A DNA stretch of 64,000 bases from positions 62,001-126,000 of the forward strand of contig CAZXFT010000005.1 of the NCBI GenBank assembly GCA_964640655.1. Reading direction: 5' to 3'. Shown here piece after piece: positions 54,012 through 63,311 of this stretch. Under the pieces are notes generated by a model. The model was given only the letters and a program-made list of their open reading frames with translations. It was not told the DNA's origin and searched no databases. The DNA is from BJGO01 sp964640655. Lineage in GTDB: Bacteria; Bacteroidota; Bacteroidia; Chitinophagales; UBA10324. Every line of letters starts with the position of its first letter. Within the stretch, counting starts at the first letter, position 1. A program made the translations under genes and the position numbers.

Positions 54012-56078
54012 ATGAAAAAGATTCTATTTCCATTAACTCTACTAACCATAATTATGATGAGTGAATCGTGCCAACAACCTGTTCAGGAAACAAAAAAACA
54101 GGAACCCATCGATACCTTTAAATATGCCACTGAGCAATTTGCCGACTTACGAGTGTTGCGTTATCAGGTTCCAGGATTCGAAGAACTAACCTCAAAACAA
54201 AGAGAACTATTATACTATCTGTATGAAGCAGCACTTTGTGGCCGTGATATGTTCTGGGATCAAAACTGCAAGCACAACCTTACTGTACGTAAGACCTTAG
54301 AAACCATTATTGAAACATACAGTGGTGATAAAAACAGCGAAGATTATAGTAAATTCATAGTATATGCCAAGCGTGTATTTTTCTCCAGCGGTATTCATCA
54401 TCATTACTCTACCAACAAAATTCAACCTGAATTTAGCGCTGAGTTTTTTACTTCATTAATTAAAAACTCAAATGCATCTCTGTTGCCAAAAAGCAATGAA
54501 GAAACTATAGATGCGTTTGCACAGCGGGTTAGTGATATAGTTTGTAATCCTTCAATTGCTCCAAAGCGTGTTAGCCTTGACCCTAAGAACGATTTACTCA
54601 AGTCATCTGCGATGAATTATTACGAAGGGGTTACACAAAAGGAGGCTGAAGGTTTCTACAAATCATTTTTCAAGGAAGATGACAAAACACCGGTGATGTT
54701 TGGGTTAAACTCAAAACTGGTAAAAGAGAATGGTAAGCTGGTTGAGAAAGTTTGGAAAGCAGATGGTATGTACGGTGCTGCCATTACAAAAATTATCGGA
54801 TGGTTAGAGAAAGCTCAAAATGTAGCCGAAAACGAACAACAGAAAAAAGTGATAACCGCTTTAATAAAATATTATCAAACAGGCGATTTGGTAGATTTTG
54901 ATGCTTATAGTATTGAATGGGTAAAGGACACTGAATCGCGCATTGATTTTGTCAATGGCTTTATAGAAGTTTATGGCGATCCGCTGGGTAACAAAGCATC
55001 ATTTGAATCTGTAGTTTCCATTAAGGACCTGGAGGCAACCAAACGTATCAAGGCTATTAGTGATAATGCGCAATGGTTTGAAGACAACTCACCTTTAATG
55101 CCAGAACACAAAAAGAAGAATGTAAAAGGTATCTCAGCAAAAGTGATTACAGCTGTTGTTGAAGCCGGCGATGCTGCTCCTTCAACACCCATTGGCGTTA
55201 ATCTGCCTAATAGCAATTGGATACGCGAGCAGCATGGTTCCAAGAGTGTGAACATAGGCAACATTGTAAAATCATATAATGAAAGCAGTAAAGGAAGTGG
55301 ATTACGTGAAGAGTTTTATTTCGATTCAGTTATGGTGGTACGTGCTGATAAATACGGCTCATTGGCAGCAGACCTTCATACTGATATGCACGAAGTAATC
55401 GGTCACGCTTCAGGTCAGTTAAATCCTGGTATTGCAGATCCGTCAATTACACTAAAAAACTACGCCAGCACTTTAGAAGAAGCCCGAGCTGACCTGGTTG
55501 CTTTATATTATGTGTACAATCAAAAATTGGTTGATATTGGAGTTATGCCTTCGCTCGAAGTTGGTAAAGCAGAGTACGACAACTACATCAACAATGGTTT
55601 GATGATTCAACTTACGCGTATTCCCGCTGAAGAACATCAATTGGAAGAAGCTCATATGCGCAATCGTCAGTTGGTTGCTGCATGGGCTTTTGAAAAAGGA
55701 TCAAAAGACAATGTGATTGAGAAGAAAGTAAATAATGGTAAAACATACTTTGTGGTGAATGACTACGATAAGCTGCGTGTGATATTCGGGGATTTGCTTC
55801 GCGAGATTCAGCGCATCAAATCGGAAGGTGATTATCAGTCAGGCCATGATTTGGTTGAAAACTATGGTGTTAAGATTGATGCTGAGCTACACGAAGAAGT
55901 ATTGGCTCGATTTAAGAAATTGGGATTAGCTCCATACAAAGGTTTTATACAACCAAAACTAACTCCGGTAATGAACGGTGATAAAATATCAGATGTGAAA
56001 ATAGAGTATCCTGCAAACTTCCTCGAGCAGATGCTTTATTATGGTAAGAACTATGCATTCTTACCTGTTAACAATTAA
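54012..56078 (+). CDS. Dipeptidyl-peptidase III (M49), lipoprotein form
   Basis: A 688-residue zinc peptidase that removes N-terminal dipeptides. The signal peptide ends in SESC, a lipobox-like Cys at about residue 20, so it is probably membrane-attached in the periplasm or at the surface. M49 signature His460-Glu461-x3-His465 in MHEVIGHASG (HExxxH) and the second zinc-ligand motif LEEARAD with Glu490. The length fits bacterial DPP III. Peptide nutrient use or envelope peptide turnover is likely. Preceded by a 68-bp gap after dsbD; followed by a terminator. Confidence 0.93.
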   Translation: MKKILFPLTLLTIIMMSESCQQPVQETKKQEPIDTFKYATEQFADLRVLRYQVPGFEELTSKQRELLYYLYEAALCGRDMFWDQNCKHNLTVRKTLETIIETYSGDKNSEDYSKFIVYAKRVFFSSGIHHHYSTNKIQPEFSAEFFTSLIKNSNASLLPKSNEETIDAFAQRVSDIVCNPSIAPKRVSLDPKNDLLKSSAMNYYEGVTQKEAEGFYKSFFKEDDKTPVMFGLNSKLVKENGKLVEKVWKADGMYGAAITKIIGWLEKAQNVAENEQQKKVITALIKYYQTGDLVDFDAYSIEWVKDTESRIDFVNGFIEVYGDPLGNKASFESVVSIKDLEATKRIKAISDNAQWFEDNSPLMPEHKKKNVKGISAKVITAVVEAGDAAPSTPIGVNLPNSNWIREQHGSKSVNIGNIVKSYNESSKGSGLREEFYFDSVMVVRADKYGSLAADLHTDMHEVIGHASGQLNPGIADPSITLKNYASTLEEARADLVALYYVYNQKLVDIGVMPSLEVGKAEYDNYINNGLMIQLTRIPAEEHQLEEAHMRNRQLVAAWAFEKGSKDNVIEKKVNNGKTYFVVNDYDKLRVIFGDLLREIQRIKSEGDYQSGHDLVENYGVKIDAELHEEVLARFKKLGLAPYKGFIQPKLTPVMNGDKISDVKIEYPANFLEQMLYYGKNYAFLPVNN

Positions 56079-56102
56079 TCATCTCACTATTTATTAGAAT
56101 AT

Positions 56103-56126
56103 AAAAGCAGGCCTTGGCCTGCTTTT
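56103..56126. terminator. Palindromic bidirectional terminator candidate
   Basis: AAAAGCAGGCC (56103-56113) TT GGCCTGCTTTT (56116-56126), an 11-bp palindrome flanked by A/T tails on both strands, between the convergent DPP III and lipoprotein genes. Confidence 0.75.
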
Positions 56127-56182
56127 ATATTTAGGCAAATTCAATATCGGATTTTGAATTTGTTCGTTTTTGAGTATCGGTT

Positions 56183-56533
56183 TTATTGAAGTGTATCCAC
56201 CACCAAAACTGTTCCGCTGATAGGGCAATAAGTAGTTTGGTGTTTCAGAGTATCGCCATTTAAAATTATAGCCGCACCAACCCCCTGTGGCGCTCCACTA
56301 GTATTCATAACTGCCAACAATACTTCACTGTTTTGATTCCCTACAAATGTGTGTGTCCAAGATGAATTGGCGTGTTGCACATTTTTTTCTGTACCGTTTT
56401 CATGCCATACCACAAAGCAATCACTACAAGCAATACGTAAGGTAACATTGCGCTGTGGTTCGGGAGTATCCTCAACTTTCTTCTTACAAGAGAAAAGAAT
56501 AATCAATACAAAAGCGAAAAGAAAATATTTCAT
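56183..56533 (-). CDS. Small lipoprotein, unknown function
   Basis: A 116-residue predicted lipoprotein: MKYFLFAFVLIILFSCKKK with an FSC lipobox followed by three Lys. The mature ~95 residues look like one beta-sandwich with two Cys (IACSDCFVVWHENG) and a late Cys (TTYCPISG). Between sucB (48 bp upstream, same strand) and a terminator. No family recognised. Confidence 0.72.
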   Translation of the reverse strand: MKYFLFAFVLIILFSCKKKVEDTPEPQRNVTLRIACSDCFVVWHENGTEKNVQHANSSWTHTFVGNQNSEVLLAVMNTSGAPQGVGAAIILNGDTLKHQTTYCPISGTVLVVDTLQ

Positions 56534-56581
56534 AAAAAGGAATTTAATTAAAAATACGCTAAAAGAACTCGAATGAGTTAG

Positions 56582-57814
56582 TTATAACTCCAACAGGAGT
56601 TTCACCGGATCAGAGCCAACCAGCAACTGCTCAGGATTTTCGAGCTGTTCTTTTACACGTACAAGAAAACTTACAGACTCACGACCATCAATAATTCTGT
56701 GATCGTAGCTCAATGCAAGATACATCATAGGTCGAACTACAACTTGACCGTCTATAGCAACAGGACGCTCTTGTATCTTGTGCATTCCCAATATAGCAGA
56801 CTGCGGAATATTTATAATTGGTGTGGACATCAATGAACCAAAAACACCTCCGTTAGATATTGTAAATGTTCCTCCGCTCATTTCATCAAGAGTTAACTTA
56901 TTATCACGTCCCTTCTTTGCCAGTTCTGCCACCTTCATTTCTATCTCTGCCAGAGTCATAGATTCTGCATTCCTAATAACGGGTGTCGTTAATCCTTTGG
57001 GTGTAGAAACGGCAATCGAGATATCGCAATAGTTATTGTAAACAATTTCCTCGCCGTCTATCATCGCATTTACAGCAGGCCATTCATGTAGAGCATTGCA
57101 AACCGCCTTCGCAAAAAAGCCCATAAAACCTAAACCAATATTGTGTTTCTTCTGAAAAGATTCTTTGTATTTGGCGCGTATGTCCATGATTGGTTTCATA
57201 TCCACCTCGTTGAAGGTGGTGAGCATCGCTGTTTGATTTTTTGCCTGAACTAAATGCTTTGAAATAGTCTTGCGCAATGAAGTCATCTTTTCTCGTTTGG
57301 TATCGCGCGTATATGCTTGTGCAGTTTCTATACTCACTGCTTTATGACCACTCTTAATAGCTTGTATCACATCGGCTTTAGTTACACGACCATCTCGACC
57401 GGTGCCATTAACCTGAGTAATGTTTGCTTCTACCATCATTTTGGTAGCTGAAGGCGACGCAGTACCTGAAGCATAGGTATTTGCAACAGAAACTGTCGCA
57501 GCCACTGCAGCAGGTTCAGCTTTTTTCTCTTCGGCTTTAACCACTTTAACTTCCTTTTGCAGCCCTTCAGGCATTGCTGCATCTGTATCAATTGAGCAAA
57601 CCACTGTTCCTATTTTAACAACTTCACCTGCAGGAGTTAATATTTTCAGTCCTCCTGATTTTTCGGCATTTAATTCAAAAGTTGCTTTATCTGATTCTAG
57701 CTCGCACAACACTTCATCTTGTTGTACGTAATCTCCTTCTTTCTTCAGCCATCGGCTCAGTGTTACTTCGTTGATGGATTCTCCTACTGTTGGAACTTTA
57801 ATTTCAAGTATCAT
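56582..57814 (-). CDS. sucB: 2-oxoglutarate dehydrogenase E2, dihydrolipoyl succinyltransferase
   Basis: A 410-residue E2 core of the TCA-cycle 2-oxoglutarate dehydrogenase complex. Lipoyl domain with Lys43 in LESDKATFEL; Ala/Pro/Glu-rich linker; peripheral-subunit-binding domain (SATKMMVEANI, GTGRDGRVTKADVIQAI); catalytic domain with His372 and Asp376 in SYDHRIIDGRES. Transfers succinyl groups from lipoate to CoA. Lies 24 bp after sucA in the same operon; the E3 gene is not nearby. Confidence 0.96.
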   Translation of the reverse strand: MILEIKVPTVGESINEVTLSRWLKKEGDYVQQDEVLCELESDKATFELNAEKSGGLKILTPAGEVVKIGTVVCSIDTDAAMPEGLQKEVKVVKAEEKKAEPAAVAATVSVANTYASGTASPSATKMMVEANITQVNGTGRDGRVTKADVIQAIKSGHKAVSIETAQAYTRDTKREKMTSLRKTISKHLVQAKNQTAMLTTFNEVDMKPIMDIRAKYKESFQKKHNIGLGFMGFFAKAVCNALHEWPAVNAMIDGEEIVYNNYCDISIAVSTPKGLTTPVIRNAESMTLAEIEMKVAELAKKGRDNKLTLDEMSGGTFTISNGGVFGSLMSTPIINIPQSAILGMHKIQERPVAIDGQVVVRPMMYLALSYDHRIIDGRESVSFLVRVKEQLENPEQLLVGSDPVKLLLEL

Positions 57815-57838
57815 CGTATGGTATTCTGCTTTATGTTT

Positions 57839-60592
57839 TTAGTTTTCAAATGCTTTATTCACTATTTCTTCCTGCTCACGGGCATGCACTTTCTGGAAAC
57901 CGCTTGCCGGTGAAGCACTTGACTTGCGCGATATCATACCCCATTTGATATTCTTATAGCAGCTCAATAAATAAACCCAGGCTCCCATATTTGCCGGTTC
58001 TTCCTGCACCCAAACATATTGAGCCAACTTATATTTGTTAACAATGGCATCCATTTGTTTGTAAGGCAAAGGATAGAGTTGTTCCAAACGCACGATAGCG
58101 ACATCGGTGCGATTATCATTTTGCTTTTTCTCCAAAAGATCATAGTAAATTTTTCCACAACAGAATAGCACGCGCTTTACTTTCAGTGGGTCCTGAATAT
58201 TTGTATCATCAATAAGTTCCTTGAACCCACCCTGTATAAAATCATTCACATGCGACACACATAATGGATGGCGAAGCAAACTCTTTGGCGACATAATAAT
58301 TAATGGCTTGCGGAAGGGACGATATAACTGACGACGCAAAGCATGAAACAAGTTGGCTGGTGCGGTAATGTTGGCAACTGTAATATTGTACTCTGCACAG
58401 AGTTGTAAAAAGCGTTCTAATCGGGCACTGCTATGCTCAGGCCCTTGACCTTCATAACCATGAGGCAGCAACATGGTTAAACCACTCATACGCTGCCATT
58501 TACTTTCTGAAGAAGAAATAAACTGATCAATAATTGTTTGTGCACCGTTGGCAAAATCTCCAAATTGTGCTTCCCAAATAGTCAGAGACTGAGGTGTGGC
58601 GCTACTATAGCCGTATTCAAAACCAAGAACAGCAAACTCGCTCAGCAAAGAATTAAATATCCTGAAACGACCTTTCTGTTCCGGATCTAAATTATCGAGT
58701 CGGTTATACTCTTTATTTGTTTTCTCATCATAGATAACAGCGTGCCTATGCGAGAAAGTGCCCCGCTTCACATCTTGGCCACTGAGTCGAACATCTTTGC
58801 CTTCCAGAACTAATGTGCCATATGCGAGCAATTCGCCTGTTGCCCAATCGGCATAACCATCTTCAAGGAAAATTTTTCGACGGGCTGCTAACATGCTCTC
58901 CACTTTTTTCAGCGGCTCAAACCCTTCTGGATAGGTCATTAATCCCTTCAATACCTTGTCAATAAAATCTTTGGTTACAGAAGTATCGGGACTTTGCTCA
59001 AAATCTTCAGGCTTTGATTTACGCAATTCTTTCCATGCCAGTTCCGGCTCCTGATAATTGTATGGTAATGGATGTTGCTTTACATCATCGAGACGGTCTT
59101 GCAGGTCCTTCCAGAACTCCTTATCCATTCCCTTTGCCAACTCTGCGTCAATCTCTCCACGAGCTATTAATGCATTGGAATAGACCTCACGTGGATTTGG
59201 GTGTTGGGAAATGATGTCGTATAAATACGGCTGAGTGTATTTTGGATCATCCCCTTCATTGTGTCCATGTCTGCGATAGCATACCATATCTACAAATACA
59301 TCACGATTAAATTTTTGACGGAATTCAGTAGCCAGTTCCACACAAAAAACAACAGCTTCGGGGTCATCGCCATTTACGTGCATTACCGGTATACCTACCA
59401 TTGCGGCAAGCGAGGTGCAGTAATTAGCTGATCGTGCATCGTCAAAGTCAGTTGTAAAACCAATTTGATTGTTAATTACAAAATGTATACTGCCACCGGT
59501 ATAGTAACCTTTCAGGTTACTCATTTGCAATACTTCATAAACTACACCCTGACCCGCTACTGAAGCATCACCATGAATAATTACAGGAAGTATCTGATTG
59601 AAGTTACTTTGATACATGATGTCCGCCTTGGCTCTTACAAACCCCTCAACTACAGGATTCACGGCCTCAAGGTGCGAAGGATTGGGAGATAATTTTAAAT
59701 ATACCTTTTCTCCACACTCTGATACAATCTCTGAAGAATAACCTAAATGATATTTCACATCGCCATCTCCCATAGTAGTATCCGGTACTGCATTTCCTTC
59801 GAACTCGTTAAAAATCTGATTGTATGTTTTGCCTAATGTATTTGCCAATACATTTAAACGGCCACGATGCGCCATTCCTACTACTATTTCTTTGACACCA
59901 AGCGAGGCTGATTTATTGATAATGGCATCTAAAGCCGGAATGGTGTTTTCTCCCCCCTCAAGTGAAAAGCGTTTCTGGCCTATATATTTTTTATGAAGAA
60001 AACTTTCAAAAACCACCGCAGCATTCAGCTTCGACAAGATGCGCTTTTTCTTTTCGATGGATAAACTATTTTGATTGGCACCACTCTCAAATTTCTCTTC
60101 AAACCATTCTCTTATTTCTTTCTCAACGATGTAAGTATATTCAACACCAATATTTCCGCAATATATCTGATTCAACTTTTGTAATATAGATTGCAGACTT
60201 GCTTTACCCAAACCAATGGCACTACCTGCGTAAAAAGACGTGTTTAAATCACTATCAGAAAGCCCAAATGACGATAGCTCCAAACCGGCATGGCGGTCTT
60301 TACGTTTGCGAATTGGATTTGTATTTGAAAGCAAATGACCTCGGTCGCGGTACGCACGAATCAGACTCCATACTTTTAATTCGGCAGCAATGTCTGTATC
60401 AGTAGCTACTGTAGAAATTGTTGACGATTCAACACCGTTGCCATTTTTATAGTTGGAAGAGATAGCGAAATCAAATCCTTCGAAAAATTTCTTCCACTCC
60501 ACATCTACTGAGGCAGGGTTTTGTTTAAAATCGTGATATAATGACTCTATGTATTGTGGATGTGCGTTGGAGATATAGGAAAACTTGTCCAT
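57839..60592 (-). CDS. sucA: 2-oxoglutarate dehydrogenase E1
   Basis: A 917-residue TPP-dependent E1 that decarboxylates 2-oxoglutarate. Hallmarks: VEWKKFFEGFDF near the N-terminus, EGGENTIPALDAII, VVGMAHRGRLNVLANT, HLGYSSEI, KLSPNPSHLEAVNPVVEG, the TPP site HGDASVAGQGVVYEVL, NQIGFTTDF, CYRRHGHNEGDDPKYTQP, and late QFGDFANGAQTIIDQF. Start ATG at 60592 (MDKFSYISNAHPQYIESLY) matches the family. First gene of sucAB; divergent from rpsT with a 187-bp gap holding both promoters. Confidence 0.97.
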   Translation of the reverse strand: MDKFSYISNAHPQYIESLYHDFKQNPASVDVEWKKFFEGFDFAISSNYKNGNGVESSTISTVATDTDIAAELKVWSLIRAYRDRGHLLSNTNPIRKRKDRHAGLELSSFGLSDSDLNTSFYAGSAIGLGKASLQSILQKLNQIYCGNIGVEYTYIVEKEIREWFEEKFESGANQNSLSIEKKKRILSKLNAAVVFESFLHKKYIGQKRFSLEGGENTIPALDAIINKSASLGVKEIVVGMAHRGRLNVLANTLGKTYNQIFNEFEGNAVPDTTMGDGDVKYHLGYSSEIVSECGEKVYLKLSPNPSHLEAVNPVVEGFVRAKADIMYQSNFNQILPVIIHGDASVAGQGVVYEVLQMSNLKGYYTGGSIHFVINNQIGFTTDFDDARSANYCTSLAAMVGIPVMHVNGDDPEAVVFCVELATEFRQKFNRDVFVDMVCYRRHGHNEGDDPKYTQPYLYDIISQHPNPREVYSNALIARGEIDAELAKGMDKEFWKDLQDRLDDVKQHPLPYNYQEPELAWKELRKSKPEDFEQSPDTSVTKDFIDKVLKGLMTYPEGFEPLKKVESMLAARRKIFLEDGYADWATGELLAYGTLVLEGKDVRLSGQDVKRGTFSHRHAVIYDEKTNKEYNRLDNLDPEQKGRFRIFNSLLSEFAVLGFEYGYSSATPQSLTIWEAQFGDFANGAQTIIDQFISSSESKWQRMSGLTMLLPHGYEGQGPEHSSARLERFLQLCAEYNITVANITAPANLFHALRRQLYRPFRKPLIIMSPKSLLRHPLCVSHVNDFIQGGFKELIDDTNIQDPLKVKRVLFCCGKIYYDLLEKKQNDNRTDVAIVRLEQLYPLPYKQMDAIVNKYKLAQYVWVQEEPANMGAWVYLLSCYKNIKWGMISRKSSASPASGFQKVHAREQEEIVNKAFEN

Positions 60593-60730
60593 TCAGCAGG
60601 GCTATTCTGTTAATTCGCACAAATATCGTAATTAGAAGTTTATTGGCTTTGAATGCTAATAGGGTATTTTACGATCGATAATATCATTGATCGTTAAGTC
60701 AATAATTCTCAAATAAAATATTGTAACGAC

Positions 60731-60760
60731 TTGCGCAAGCAACTAAATAGCATATATTTG
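60731..60760 (+). promoter_or_regulatory. Promoter of rpsT
   Basis: TTG at 60731-60733, a 19-nt spacer and TATATTTG at 60753-60760, a full match to the Bacteroidota -33/-7 consensus. The ATG is 19 nt downstream. Confidence 0.65.
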
Positions 60761-60779
60761 CACCCCTTATAAAATAACA

Positions 60780-61028
60780 ATGGCAAATACCAAAAACGCA
60801 AAGAAAGCTCAACGTCAGGCAGCAAAACGCCGTTTAGACAATCGTTTGCACGCTAAAACAACACGTAATCTTATCAAAAAATCAGTTGCTGGAGATAAAG
60901 ACGCACCCGCAGTAAGTGAAGTTCTCGCTAAAATTGACAAACTTGCAAAAAAGAACGTGATTCATAAGAATAAGGCTGCTAATCTTAAATCTAAACTGAT
61001 GAAAAAAGCGTCAGCAAAAAAAGCATAA
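60780..61028 (+). CDS. rpsT: 30S ribosomal protein S20
   Basis: An 82-residue, highly basic S20: MANTKNAKKAQRQAAKRRLDN start, ALAs and Lys-rich coiled helices, ending KASAKKA. Binds the 16S rRNA 5' domain early in 30S assembly. Monocistronic, with a good promoter at 60731-60760 and a strong terminator at 61052-61080. Confidence 0.96.
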   Translation: MANTKNAKKAQRQAAKRRLDNRLHAKTTRNLIKKSVAGDKDAPAVSEVLAKIDKLAKKNVIHKNKAANLKSKLMKKASAKKA

Positions 61029-61051
61029 GACTACTCACTCAAACTATGTTG

Positions 61052-61080
61052 AAGGGTATCCACAAAGGATACCCTTTTTT
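61052..61080 (+). terminator. Rho-independent terminator of rpsT
   Basis: Stem AAGGGTATCC (61052-61061) / GGATACCCTT (61067-61076) with a 5-nt loop and a T-run. Confidence 0.9.
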
Positions 61081-61100
61081 ATTTCATCTAATTTAGACCT

Positions 61101-62099
61101 GTGAAAACTTTTCGTACAGAGATTATCATTCCCCGAATTCCATTTCAGATTGAAAATCAGGAAACCATGTTGAGCCTGGGTTCTTGCTTCTCAGAAGAAA
61201 TAGGTAAGCGCTTTCTAAATGCTAAGTTTAACATCTATATCAACCCCTTCGGGCAGCAGTACAACCCCTTTTCTATTGCTGATGGATTAATGAGACTGGC
61301 TGATACTCATGAATATCGTGATGAAGAACTGATATACTTTAATCATCAATATCATTCTTTCGATCATCACGGCAATTATTCTTCTGCAGATAAAGTAAAA
61401 ACATTACAAAACATCAACGAAACATTAAGCACAGCAAGCAGTCAGTTGAAAGATGCTTCTATTATATGGATAACTCCAGGAACTGCTCACGTTTTTGAAC
61501 ATTTAAGTAGCAAGAGAATTGTAAATAACTGCCATAAAATGCCATCTGCTGAATTTAATCTCAGACTATTGAGTGCTGATGAAATTTATGACAAACTGAT
61601 ATCTGCTATTGAAAAAGTTAGAAATATTAACCCGAAATGTAAGTTCATATTTACAGTTAGTCCGGTACGATATTTTGCATTAGGGCATTTTGAAAACAGT
61701 ATTTCAAAAGGTCGTTTGTTCGATGCTGTTTATCGACTCACAAAACAAGCCAAAGATGTTTTCTATTTCCCATCATACGAATTGGTAATTGATGAGCTGC
61801 GCGATTATCGTTTCTATAAAACGGATATGTTGCACCCCTCAGAAGAAGCAATTGACTTTGTGTGGAATAAGTTACAGGGATGGATGAGTGCAAAATGTAT
61901 CAAAGTATTAACTGAAGCTGAAAGCATACATCAAATGCTGATTCATAAACCAATGACAGATAACTATTCAGAATTATTGAAGTTCTATGAGCACTTAATT
62001 AAGCGCATGCATTTGGCTGAAAATAGTTTCGGATTGAAATATGTTCGGGAAATTAAGGCTATAAATGATATTGTGAGCATTATGTTGGTGAAGCATTAA
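61101..62099 (+). CDS. GSCFA-domain protein
   Basis: A 332-residue protein. MLSLGSCFSEEIGKRFL carries the family-naming Gly-Ser-Cys-Phe; NPFGQQYNPFSI and, later, FIFTVSPVRYF and SEEAIDFVWNKL are also typical, and the order suggests an SGNH-hydrolase-like fold with the Ser in GSC as candidate nucleophile and the late His in DMLHPSEEA. No signal peptide; substrate unknown. GTG start; no ATG near. Converges on the T9SS hydrolase with both stops inside one TTAA. Confidence 0.85.
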   Translation: MKTFRTEIIIPRIPFQIENQETMLSLGSCFSEEIGKRFLNAKFNIYINPFGQQYNPFSIADGLMRLADTHEYRDEELIYFNHQYHSFDHHGNYSSADKVKTLQNINETLSTASSQLKDASIIWITPGTAHVFEHLSSKRIVNNCHKMPSAEFNLRLLSADEIYDKLISAIEKVRNINPKCKFIFTVSPVRYFALGHFENSISKGRLFDAVYRLTKQAKDVFYFPSYELVIDELRDYRFYKTDMLHPSEEAIDFVWNKLQGWMSAKCIKVLTEAESIHQMLIHKPMTDNYSELLKFYEHLIKRMHLAENSFGLKYVREIKAINDIVSIMLVKH

Positions 62100-63229
62100 C
62101 GCACTAACTTTCGTGTAATCTTATCATTAGCATCATCAATTAATATGATAAAATAACAACCGTTTGGTTTATTTGAAAGATCAACTGTTGTTGAATTTGT
62201 AAATGACCCTTCGTCTAATCTCTTTCCTAAAACATCTATTAACTCATAATGCATCTTTATAGGGGAAACTATTTGATAAATTCCATCAGATAATTTGATA
62301 ATAGCTACGGCAGGTTCGTTGTTTCTAATAATATTCAATGTCGCACATTGATCACTCTTCTGATAGTATGATGAATTACTCCAAACCTCCTTAATATCAT
62401 TCACGGCACTTTCACCGGCTGCTTTTAAATAAATATCCAACCAAGGTTTAAGGATATTGAATGTGCGTGTATGCTGCTCTGAACGGGTAATAGCTGCAGA
62501 TGGATTACAGGTGATTTCTCCTAATGAACACGTTAAACTGCTGTCGGCAAAGTAACAATGCGAAGCCCCGTTTAAAGTAACTAATACTTTACAAGCAGCA
62601 CTCAAGGCATCGAATATGGGTTGCTGATGATCGGCTATTGGAGTAATACAATCATTGGCCCCTGCAAACATTAGTGTCGGAAATGGAACCCCAGCAGCCG
62701 CATTAATAGCAGATGGATTTGTATTGGCAGCTGCAAAGTTGACAACGGTTTTCACGTGCATATTACCTGACGCCATTTGAGCAGCAAGTATAGAGCATCC
62801 ACCACCCATGGAGTGTCCACCAATGGCAGCTAAACTGTTAAACGATTGATACAGTATTGATGAAGACAAAGTGTTTTCGGTTTCTGTTAGATAGTTTACA
62901 AGAAAGAGAAGGTCTTTGGCAAACTCCTGATGATTTGGAATGATACCGCCTTCAGTTTTTGGTAAAGCCACAATATAACCGTCATCAACCAATACATTAA
63001 CAATATTCATGTATGCATTTGTACTCATTACAAAACCATGTCCCCAAACCAAGAGAGGATATTGACCCGGCATAACGGGTACATTATCTCCGTTGCTTGC
63101 CGCTGGATAGTAAATCTCTGTTTCTATATTACGATTGCGTGAAGCATCGTTAATGGTTGTATTGATATGCCCGATACCGGCATAAGAATGAGAAAAGCAT
63201 AGCAGAAAAATGATGACAGGGTAACGCAT
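62096..63229 (-). CDS. Secreted alpha/beta hydrolase with T9SS sorting domain
   Basis: A 377-residue exported hydrolase. Signal peptide MRYPVIIFLLCFSHSYAG. Alpha/beta-hydrolase domain (about 20-270) resembling chlorophyllase/PAF-acetylhydrolase-type enzymes: YPLLVWGHGFVMS (oxyanion region), nucleophile Ser140 in GGHSMGGGCS, acid in FAGANDCITP, His in NGASHCYF. The last ~65 residues form a short type A sorting domain (YELIDVLGKRL, PNGCYFIILID). An extracellular esterase or lipase is likely. The ATG at 63229 is chosen over a codon six earlier because it starts the signal peptide. Confidence 0.85.
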   Translation of the reverse strand: MRYPVIIFLLCFSHSYAGIGHINTTINDASRNRNIETEIYYPAASNGDNVPVMPGQYPLLVWGHGFVMSTNAYMNIVNVLVDDGYIVALPKTEGGIIPNHQEFAKDLLFLVNYLTETENTLSSSILYQSFNSLAAIGGHSMGGGCSILAAQMASGNMHVKTVVNFAAANTNPSAINAAAGVPFPTLMFAGANDCITPIADHQQPIFDALSAACKVLVTLNGASHCYFADSSLTCSLGEITCNPSAAITRSEQHTRTFNILKPWLDIYLKAAGESAVNDIKEVWSNSSYYQKSDQCATLNIIRNNEPAVAIIKLSDGIYQIVSPIKMHYELIDVLGKRLDEGSFTNSTTVDLSNKPNGCYFIILIDDANDKITRKLVR

Positions 63230-63311
63230 GGGTTTAGTTTGGTACACGCAATATAAAAAACCTTACATTCATAGATTGTATTTTTGACCGTTCAAATGCA
63301 TAAATAATTTC

